Source of the DNA: Aequorivita sp. HC6-5
Lineage (GTDB): Bacteria > Bacteroidota > Bacteroidia > Flavobacteriales > Flavobacteriaceae
Direction: 5' to 3'
NCBI GenBank assembly: GCA_905182755.1
Contig: CAJJCS010000004.1
Coordinates: forward strand, 124,001-188,000
Length of the DNA: 64,000 nt
Shown here in pieces: positions 56,772-64,000 of the stretch. The notes under the pieces were generated by a model. It had not been told where the DNA came from. It did not search any database and saw only the letters and a program-made list of their open reading frames with translations. Each line of letters begins with the position of its first letter. The first letter of the stretch is position 1. The translations under genes and the position numbers were made by a program.

Positions 56772-57578
56772 TTATAACATCTCTTTAAAACGATACCCAA
56801 TAATAGCCTCTAGATGTATAGAATCAACCTGTTTGCTTGGCATGTCATCTTCTGACACTGAATACCTTGGAGCAATGAGATCCAATTCCTTTGCTTTTTG
56901 TGTGTAATACTCTTTTTTCTTTGGGTGATTTGGGTGCGCAGCATTAAAGATATGCCCGTATGCATCCTGCTTTATAATACTTGAAATAATACCAATACAA
57001 TCTTTTTTGTGGATGAGGTTTACGGGGGCATTACCGCCATCTAGATCTGTTCTGCCCGCAAGGTGCTTTACGGGTTGTCTAGCGCCCCCTATGAGCCCTC
57101 CAAAGCGAACAATAGTTGTTTTAATCCCAGGGGCGTTAAAAAACAACTGCTCTACTTGAAATAATTGCTTTGCCGCCTGGGTCCGGGGCAACGGAACTTG
57201 TTTTTCTGTGACTTTTCCTTGGGTGTCATCATATACAGAAGTACTGCTTATAAATACAATGTTGGCCACCTTAGATTTTAAAATTTCAGTCAATAAATGA
57301 GACATTTTTAAGACATAATCTGCCCCTGTATTTCTTCTAAGACCCGGAGGTATCATTATAATTAGGGTGTCCACCTTTTTTAAAAACCCTTGAGCTGCGC
57401 CGTATAGGCCATCTTCTGTACTATTAATTACATAGGTGTCAATGCCACTTTGCTGTAAGGCAGTGGCTTTTCTTTGAGAGGTCACAGAGCCTTTTATAGT
57501 GTGCCCTAAAAATGATAGGTGTTGGGCTAGTGGTTTTCCTAGCCAACCTAATCCCGCAATTGCAATTGTTTTTTTCAA
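56772..57578 (-). CDS. NAD(P)-binding protein, SDR/YeeZ-like epimerase
   Basis: A 268-residue Rossmann-fold protein with the dinucleotide motif IAGLGWLGKPLAQHL at the start and ISSTSVYDD in the middle. The GGLIGGARQPVKHLAGR stretch matches the NAD-dependent epimerase/YeeZ group, but the classic YxxxK dyad is not clearly intact. Substrate is unknown. It begins 15 bases after the reconstructed end of the M28 peptidase gene, so they are probably one unit. Confidence 0.8.
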   Translation of the reverse strand: MKKTIAIAGLGWLGKPLAQHLSFLGHTIKGSVTSQRKATALQQSGIDTYVINSTEDGLYGAAQGFLKKVDTLIIMIPPGLRRNTGADYVLKMSHLLTEILKSKVANIVFISSTSVYDDTQGKVTEKQVPLPRTQAAKQLFQVEQLFFNAPGIKTTIVRFGGLIGGARQPVKHLAGRTDLDGGNAPVNLIHKKDCIGIISSIIKQDAYGHIFNAAHPNHPKKKEYYTQKAKELDLIAPRYSVSEDDMPSKQVDSIHLEAIIGYRFKEML

Positions 57579-57593
57579 GCTGAAATTTTAAAA

Positions 57594-59937
57594 TTATTGT
57601 GACGAGTCTTGTATGGCTCCCCCTTTTTTGAATGCTAAATGATTTTTTATTGATCACAGCATCTGTATTTATAAAAGGTTTAGGCATCATGTTTTTTGCT
57701 CTTGGTTTTATACCAAGTAAAGGATTACTAACCAAATCAAAACCGTATTCAAGCACTTTAAAAGTTGGTGAAGGCTCACCCTCCGGTAAGGTATATGACA
57801 CCTGTAGAGAATCTGAATCTGCAATGTAGTATCTTAATAATTCATCGGTCTTTCTGTTTAACGTGCCTTGTTTTAAAGTATCATTCATTGAAACGCTCAC
57901 CCCGTTAAATTGCAGGGATGAAAAAACAACTTCCTTGTCTGTGTATAGGCGTATTTGATGGGCATCTCTTTGGGGTGTTATGGTAAAACCAACCCCTCGC
58001 ATCCCGTCATAGATACTATCGTGGTTAATGGTTAGTTTAAATTCTGGAATGGCCACTACCGGCGCCTTTGTAGCAAACCTATAGCTTGTGTTGTATTTGC
58101 TTCCCGCTGCACTCTCAATATACGCTGATGCTGGTTTTGGGTCTTCCCCTAAATAATGCTTTGTCCAAGAGTCTAACATCTTATCATAGCTAACCCAATA
58201 GGCCTCTTTGGTGTCAAGATTGTTATAATAAGATAAACTATTTGGCTTTTGGCGTATTTCAGAAAAAGAACTTTGAGTATGGGCTACTATAAAAAACACC
58301 AAAGCCAAGGCTAAAAAAAGGTAAGACAACACGTTTTTAAGCTTATAAAACCCAAAAACAGGGAGTAATAACCCAAACAATAAAACAGTAAACACACAAC
58401 TAATCACAATATGGTCTGAGCCCAATCCAACAGGAAAAAACTGGATTAAAGGCGCAAATAAAAACACCCCAGGAGCGGCCAATAGCGCCATGCCAATTAA
58501 ACTTGGCGCTTGGAATCTTAAAAGTAAAAACCAACTAAGGAGTCCAAAAAATACAGGAATTATAAAAAACGCCGCACCCTTTAAAAATACAAATACAAGC
58601 ACATTAACAACTAGCCATAAAAAAAGTGGTGCCGCCAATAGATTTACAACACTGTTGCGTTTTCCAAAATAGCGGTACATCTTAAATAAAATAGCCAAAC
58701 AAAGGGTTACAAAAAACCCGATATAGGCATGCCCATTATATTTAAACCCATGCTGCACTTCTTGGTATTGAGGGTATATGTTGGTTAGTAATTTCCAACC
58801 AAAAAATCCAAGGATCCCACAAATTATAAGAGATAGTAGTAGCGGAGAAAAACCCTTTAATACGCCGCCCAGATGTAGCTTGTGTTTAGAGAATCCATAC
58901 CCTAAGACCACAAAAAATAAAATAAAGGCAAGACAAAGCATTGGCAAGATCCAAGAAAAGGGATAGTACATAAATTTCACCAAGGGCATATTTACATATA
59001 CCGAATCCTCCTCTGCCTTTAAGGTACTTAGGTCTGATACTGCAAAATAGTGTAGCAGCGGGAGCAGATAACTTCCTTGATGTTGCAGGGTTTCTATATC
59101 TAGATTTTCTACCGTATCATTGGCAGTGTGGTAGTCATAGTGGTCATCGATAAAGGCAAAAAACATACTCTCTATATCACCGTCTTCTCTAAAAATGGTG
59201 GAGTCTGTATCATTTGGAAGCATTTTATAAACGCTGTACATCAAAGATGATGCTACGGGATAGCAAACATCTGCTGCGGTAAAGGCTTTAATAAGGTTGG
59301 TGTTCCCGCCATTGGTTTCTAAAATCATGTTGCTAGGGCCACCACTACCGCGCGCTTCGAAGTTAAGTACAAGGCCAACGTTTTTTGCCCAAGGATGTTT
59401 TTCTACAAAGAGTGATGCCCCAACCAAACCAATCTCTTCTGCATCTGTAAAAACAACAATAATATCATTGAGAGGTTTTTTGCCACTGGCATTATAGGCG
59501 CGTAAACTCTCTAAAATAGTTGCCACACCGCTTCCTGCATCACTCGCGCCAAAAGAGGGCACCAGTGCGCTATCATAATGAGATAAAAGCACCAGAGATT
59601 TCCCTGATCCTGTACCCTTTAACCTGGCAACAATATTTTTTGGCTTTACAAGCCTCTTGTTGTTATTACTTAAAACAAACGCCTGCTGTACCTGTGTTTG
59701 TAGCCCCAGTTTTTCAAGTTCAGAGATAATAAAACCCCGTACACGGGTATGCTCATCGGTGCCGTGGTAATGTGGCGCCTTTGCAATTTGCACAAGTGGC
59801 ACTAGTGCGCGCTGTGCAGAAAACTCTGTATCTGGAGCTGTGGCTAGAGTTGCCTTAGAGGGTAACAAGCTATCAAAGCTTAACCAAACTAATAATACCA
59901 CAACAACAAACGAAGTAAAGCCACTAATGTATTTCAT
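57594..59937 (-). CDS. M28 family membrane peptidase (C-terminal frameshift)
   Basis: A zinc aminopeptidase of the M28 family fused to several membrane helices. After an N-terminal hydrophobic segment (SGFTSFVVVVLLVWLSF) the zinc ligands appear in order: SHYDSALVPSFGASDAGSG, FTDAEEIGLVG, LNFEARGSGG and DDHYDYHTANDTVENL. Residues from about 330 to 560 hold about eight membrane segments. The frame read through to 57439 overlaps the next gene with unrelated residues; removing one base of the C run at 57619-57623 gives the short end GAIQDSSQ with a stop at 57594-57596. The ATG at 59937 is chosen over 59976. The corrected length is about 780 residues. Confidence 0.88.
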
Positions 59938-59985
59938 GATGCAATTATGTTTAAAATTAAAGTAAAGGCCAACCAAGCAGGCTCT

Positions 59986-60342
59986 TTACATTGCACTATC
60001 ATCCTTGACAAGTAAAAACCAGTCATTTTCAAGCTCTAAATATCCCTGGTTATACACATAACGATACACAGACCCTGTTTTTGTTGTATACTCAGAGGTG
60101 AAGTACTTAAAGTTAAACTGATGTTTTACCAACGTTTCTCTCTTTACCTTGGTCTTGTCTTTGGTATTCAAGGTTTTTAAAGTGCGGTAATTTTTGCGCA
60201 ACCGGTTGTTTATGTTTCTAACCAAGTTACTACTGTCTTTGTTTAAGGTGTTGTTGTGAGAGTTACGGCAGCCATCACTACAGAATTTTTTATCTGCGCG
60301 CCCCATAATTTTACCACCACACTCTGGACATGTTTTCTCCAT
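59986..60342 (-). CDS. Zinc-ribbon protein (DUF2116-like)
   Basis: A 118-residue protein with an N-terminal four-Cys zinc ribbon, CPECGGKIMGRADKKFCSDG plus the adjacent CRN, and a basic helical region (LVRNINNRLRKNYRTLKTL). The C-terminal half (VYRYVYNQGYLELENDW) is strand-rich. It resembles the DUF2116 zinc-ribbon family but the function is unknown. It stands upstream of the M28 gene on the same strand. Confidence 0.75.
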   Translation of the reverse strand: MEKTCPECGGKIMGRADKKFCSDGCRNSHNNTLNKDSSNLVRNINNRLRKNYRTLKTLNTKDKTKVKRETLVKHQFNFKYFTSEYTTKTGSVYRYVYNQGYLELENDWFLLVKDDSAM

Positions 60343-60426
60343 AGGTTAAAGATAGTAATTATTAGCCGTTTGCAAACAGATGTTACCAGGTGTTTTTAAA
60401 ACAAAAGAGGGTTATATAAAGTGAAT

Positions 60427-61783
60427 TTAGTATGCCTTTTCTTCTCCTCTGACGGCGTTAAAAACAGTTTTAAAGACAATTTTAAGATCCAAAATAATAG
60501 ACCAGTTTTCTAGATAAAAGATATCACACTTTACTCTGTTTATAATATCTGAGTCTGTCTCAACCTCTCCTCTATACCCGCTCACTTGTGCCAAACCAGT
60601 TATGCCAGGTTTTACAAAGTGACGCACCATAAATTTGTCTATTTTTTCTGCGTACATATGGGTATGACTTACCATATGAGGTCTTGGCCCCACCACAGAC
60701 ATATCTCCCTTAAGTACGTTTATGAATTGAGGTAATTCGTCCATGCTGGTTTTACGAATAATGCGACCCACTTTTGTAACCCTAGCATCTCCTTTGGTTG
60801 CTTGATGCAAATCTGCGGTTAAACTTGGTGTCATAGACCTAAATTTATAACAGTAAAACTCTTTGTAGTCTAGACCGTTTCTTTTTTGCTTGAAAAAAAC
60901 AGGCCCTTTAGATTCTAGTTTAATGAAAATACCAAGTAAGGGAGTTAACCAGGAAACAATAAAAATAATAACAAACAAAGACAAAAAGATGTCAAAAGCT
61001 CGTTTTATGAATTTGTTAAAAGGCTCATCTGTGGGTATTTTTCTTAGCGATAATATGGGTAGGTATCCATAGTATGAAAAGTCAAGTTTCTTGCCAAAAA
61101 TCTCTTTGTTGTCTGGCAGAAATTTTAAAACCTTTAAAGTTATTGTCTGCAAAATCTATGACTTTTGCCATACACCCATCACTAAGGGCATTAACAGATG
61201 CGTAAATCTCATCTACATTGCTGTCAGATATTTCTTTGAAAATCCCTTCAAGGAGTTGCTCTTTGTCGTGCTGTACGTCATATCTTTTTACAAGAGCGTA
61301 TCCGTATTCAGCATTTTGAGTAAAGAAGTTTTCTAGCTCTTTTGTTTTGTCATTAGCTCCAAGAATAACCACTCTTCTAAGATTTCCGCCAAGCAAACGC
61401 CTGTATTTTTTGAGCAAATAATAAATAGAGATCTTGATTAAAAACACCACTCCCATCACCACCACTACATATTTTAAAATAGCACTAGTAGGCTCTTGCA
61501 ACTCTCCATAGAAACCAAAAAAAGCAAATACCAGCAGTAAAAAAACCAGTGCTTGTTTAATGGCCAAGGTTAAGATGTTGCTAAATTTGGTAAACCTGTA
61601 AATCTCGTAAAAGCGAAGAGAGATAGAGCTGCTTATCCAGGCAATAGACATGTAAAAGACATAGTTTGTAAATGCAGAACTTTCTTCAAATAACAAAAAG
61701 GCAAGGCCATGAATTACAAGTAAATCTATACCATAGGATATGGGCCTTAAAAACCCCGAATATCTACCTCTTTTAAAAATCAT
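60427..61783 (-). CDS. Polyprenyl glycosylphosphotransferase, exopolysaccharide initiation (frameshifted)
   Basis: Loads the first sugar phosphate onto undecaprenyl phosphate. The N-terminal part has four hydrophobic segments and a CoA-binding-like domain (RRVVILGANDKTKELENF). The C-terminal bacterial sugar transferase domain has KRAFDIFLSLFVIIFIVSWL, FKQKRNGLDYKEFYCYKFRS, TSMDELPQFINVLKGDMSVV and GPRPHMVSH. The frame stops at 61082, but KVIDFADNNFKGFK continues as FLPDNKEIFGKKLDFSYYGY in the next frame after removing one A near 61123-61126, giving about 451 residues. It follows the UDP-glucuronate decarboxylase-like gene by five bases. Confidence 0.87.
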
Positions 61784-61788
61784 ATACC

Positions 61789-62778
61789 TTAAGACCTTAT
61801 GTGTTGTGAAAAATCTTTATGCTCACTTTTAAAGAGTTCTTCTTTTGTCAAGCCTTTAAAATAGTCAAAGGTTATTTTCATACCCTGCTCCCTAGACATT
61901 TTAGGCTCCCACCCCAAAAGTTCTTTGGCGAGTGTAATGTCTGGTTCGCGCTGCAGAGGATCATCTTTTGGTAATTCTTTATACACTATTTTTTGCTGTG
62001 TACCGGTTAATTTAATAATCTCCTTTGCAAAATCTAGTATTGTAATTTCTTGAGGATTTCCGATGTTAACAGGATCACTATAATCACTTAAAAGCAGCCT
62101 ATATAGCCCTTCTACCTGATCATCTACATAACAAAAACTTCTGGTTTGCATACCGTCTCCAAATACTGTTAAATCTTCTCCACGAAGTGCTTGGCCTATA
62201 AAAGCTGGAATAACACGCCCGTCATTAAGGCGCATTCTAGGGCCGTAGGTGTTAAATATTCTAGCAATACGAGTTTCCATACCATGAAAACGGTGGTAGG
62301 CCATCGTGATTGATTCTTGAAAACGTTTTGCCTCATCATACACCCCGCGTGGGCCTATGGTGTTTACATTTCCGTAGTAGGTTTCCTTTTGAGGGTGCAC
62401 CAAAGGATCTCCATACACCTCAGAGGTGGATGCAATCATAAAGCGCGCATTTTTCTCTTTGGCTAGCCCTAGTAAATTATGGGTGCCTAGTGATCCTACT
62501 TTAAGGGTCTGTATCGGGATTTTTAAATAATCAATAGGGCTTGCAGGAGATGCAAAATGCAGAATATAATCTACCTCTCCAGCCACATGTACAAATTTTG
62601 TAACATCATGGTGGTAGAAATCAAAATCTTCCAATTTAAACAGATGCTCTATATTACGTTTATCTCCGGTAATAAGGTTGTCCATGGCAATGACCTTATA
62701 CCCTTTTGCGATAAATTTATCACAAAGGTGGGACCCTAAAAAACCTGCTGCACCTGTAATTAAAACTGTTTTTTTCAT
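61789..62778 (-). CDS. NAD-dependent epimerase, UDP-glucuronate decarboxylase-like
   Basis: A 329-residue extended short-chain dehydrogenase making UDP-xylose from UDP-glucuronate or a related epimerisation. It has the NAD motif [16 protein letters not shown], the catalytic Ser/Tyr/Lys in STSEVYGDP and YDEAKRFQE, and the UXS-type [12 protein letters not shown] and [10 protein letters not shown]. Length is normal. It is the second of three exopolysaccharide-type genes at the right edge. Confidence 0.86.
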   Translation of the reverse strand: MKKTVLITGAAGFLGSHLCDKFIAKGYKVIAMDNLITGDKRNIEHLFKLEDFDFYHHDVTKFVHVAGEVDYILHFASPASPIDYLKIPIQTLKVGSLGTHNLLGLAKEKNARFMIASTSEVYGDPLVHPQKETYYGNVNTIGPRGVYDEAKRFQESITMAYHRFHGMETRIARIFNTYGPRMRLNDGRVIPAFIGQALRGEDLTVFGDGMQTRSFCYVDDQVEGLYRLLLSDYSDPVNIGNPQEITILDFAKEIIKLTGTQQKIVYKELPKDDPLQREPDITLAKELLGWEPKMSREQGMKITFDYFKGLTKEELFKSEHKDFSQHIRS

Positions 62779-62872
62779 ATATATGTTATTCTACAACATG
62801 CAGAATGTACTGTTATTTTTTTGAGATTTTGCCCGTCTCTTAAGTATTGCAAAAATACACTTTACTAGGTTT

Positions 62873-64000
62873 TTAGACCTCTTTTGGAACATCGATTTGT
62901 TTGTAGGAGCTGTTTGACAATACAATGATAAGTATTAGCCCCACATAATAGGCTCCTATTTGACGATGAAATATGTTTTCTACCAGACCATAGGCTATAA
63001 AGGTGCATAAAATAGCGGTTTGAAAAAAGTGCTCTCTATTTTTCATAAAACTCCAGATTAAAAACAGACACAACAAAAACAGCCCTACAAACCCAGTGCT
63101 GAGTAAAATATCCAAAAACTGATTATGACTGTTATAGCGCTGAGATATAAATACCTCCTTTTTCTGCGGGCTTTTTATTGCCGTTTGGTAACACGCTACC
63201 AACTCATCTTTGGTGGCTTTAAAACCAATTCCGGTAAGCCCTATGGTGCTATTTTGTAACACATCCATACTGCATCCCCAAGTTATGAGTCTAGTTTGAG
63301 AGGTGTTTGAGGCTCCAAAGTTTTTATTTAAAAATGTTGAAAAAGAAACAGGCCCCGCGCTTGTTTCTTGCTGAGACTTCAGAAAAAACAAGCCCGCCAC
63401 TAAAACAGCTACAAATGCTGTAGCAATTGCAATACGCATGCTTTTTTTACCTCCATATGCTTGACGAATTAAAAGCAAACAAAACAGTACAATACCTGCA
63501 ATTTTTGATACCACTAATACAATAAACAACACATTTATAGCAATAGCCCCCAAATAATAGGCGTTATGAGGATGGTATGTTTTACGCATAGAGCGGTAGC
63601 AAAACAAAACACTAAGCACACTTATAAGCCCAAGGTATAATCTATCTACAAGTAAGGCCTCAATCATCATGCGGCTATCTCCAAACTCAAAATTTGCATT
63701 GGTGTTGGCGCTATATACAATACTAACAATAGAGAATACAATGGCTGCTATGGAAGAGAAAATTACAGCCTTTTGAACCTTTCTATCATACTGGATTGGG
63801 AGGTATAAAATAACAAGCCCAATGGCGATGGCTATTTTTTTTAGGATGCTAAGATCTGTGTCAAACCTACCAGATAAAATGCTGTTTATTATAATATATC
63901 CAAAGAAGAGCAAGAGTAAAAAAAAAGGCACCTTTTTGATTTTTTGAAAATGCTCTCTTTTAATGATTGCAGGAAAAGAAATGGTAAGGATAATTAGTAA
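62873..64000 (-). CDS. O-antigen ligase family protein, N-terminal end cut by window
   Basis: A multi-pass membrane protein with the Wzy_C/O-antigen ligase motifs: a large periplasmic loop near the C-terminal third (GIGFKATKDELVACYQ, ISQRYNSHNQFLDILLSTG) followed by FVGLFLLCLFLIWSF. The frame is open to the right edge (upstream residues LLIILTISFPAIIKREHF in frame), so the start lies outside the window. It probably belongs to the same polysaccharide locus as the two genes downstream on the minus strand. Confidence 0.82.
   Translation of the reverse strand, partial: LLIILTISFPAIIKREHFQKIKKVPFFLLLLFFGYIIINSILSGRFDTDLSILKKIAIAIGLVILYLPIQYDRKVQKAVIFSSIAAIVFSIVSIVYSANTNANFEFGDSRMMIEALLVDRLYLGLISVLSVLFCYRSMRKTYHPHNAYYLGAIAINVLFIVLVVSKIAGIVLFCLLLIRQAYGGKKSMRIAIATAFVAVLVAGLFFLKSQQETSAGPVSFSTFLNKNFGASNTSQTRLITWGCSMDVLQNSTIGLTGIGFKATKDELVACYQTAIKSPQKKEVFISQRYNSHNQFLDILLSTGFVGLFLLCLFLIWSFMKNREHFFQTAILCTFIAYGLVENIFHRQIGAYYVGLILIIVLSNSSYKQIDVPKEV

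Noticed and set aside
57439-57594. Overlap of the M28 peptidase with the NAD-binding gene
   Set aside because: The overlapping tail is an out-of-frame artefact; a one-base correction ends the peptidase at 57594, clear of the next gene.

Overview
The window looks like a chromosomal segment of a flavobacterium (Bacteroidota, family Flavobacteriaceae). The evidence is the gene content: a SprE/PorW-type lipoprotein of the type IX secretion system (T9SS), two secreted proteins with T9SS C-terminal sorting domains, an IPExxxVDY-family protein, DUF4292 and HU-CCDC81/SPOR proteins, a thymidine kinase without the usual zinc cysteines, and A+T-rich leaders without clear Shine-Dalgarno sequences. I cannot name the genus. 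I see no rRNA, tRNA, CRISPR array, insertion sequence or prophage. Most of the window is core chromosome.

Layout. 1-2442 (+): the end of fabH, then accB and accC (fatty-acid initiation and acetyl-CoA carboxylase). 2514-5946 (-): a secreted PNGase F-like protein with a large insertion and a T9SS tail. 6013-8198 (+): FAD oxidoreductase, a Gre-factor-like small protein and a HupE/UreJ membrane protein. 8220-19161 (-): lone ABC ATPase, prolyl oligopeptidase, DoxX protein, then a cassette of two paralogous diheme-cytochrome lipoproteins flanking an FG-GAP/UnbV T9SS protein, then asd, alr, tdk. 19385-24019: rsmI, an AhpD-like protein, recJ, lpxH, queD and a 47-residue membrane peptide. 24215-33142 (+): sprE, a bactofilin, AtpZ-like and DUF6168-like genes, then atpB-E-F-H-A-G; atpD and atpC are absent. 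33319-39808 (+): flippase, dut, sugar nucleotidyltransferase, TPR protein, DUF4292 lipoprotein and an EnvC-like protein. 39815-45992: thioesterase, HU/SPOR protein, dprA, cutC, CYTH protein, dinB, SH3 lipoprotein. 46094-50396 (-): pyk, IPExxxVDY, rnc, fabF, acpP. 50573-54846 (+): purN, viroplasmin-RNase H, PfkB kinase, a long PurF-like amidotransferase. 55129-64000: threonine dehydrogenase, lipoprotein, NAD-binding protein, M28 peptidase, Zn-ribbon protein, and the edge of an exopolysaccharide/O-antigen locus (polyprenyl glycosylphosphotransferase, UDP-glucuronate decarboxylase-like epimerase, O-antigen ligase).

A major caution is reading-frame integrity. I find eleven well-supported and one weaker site where a gene continues perfectly in another frame after a one-base change, in ten well-supported genes plus one doubtful gene (the FG-GAP gene has two sites). 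Core genes such as atpB and recJ are affected, and many sites lie in short homopolymers. This pattern suggests sequence or assembly error more than gene decay. I describe those genes over their full reconstructed span and state where the break is.

The most interesting biology is the cytochrome/FG-GAP/cytochrome cassette (11999-16174), the PNGase F-like protein whose catalytic domain is split by an insertion of about 540 residues containing a LamG-like domain, and the placement of a T9SS motility lipoprotein and a bactofilin directly ahead of the ATP synthase genes.
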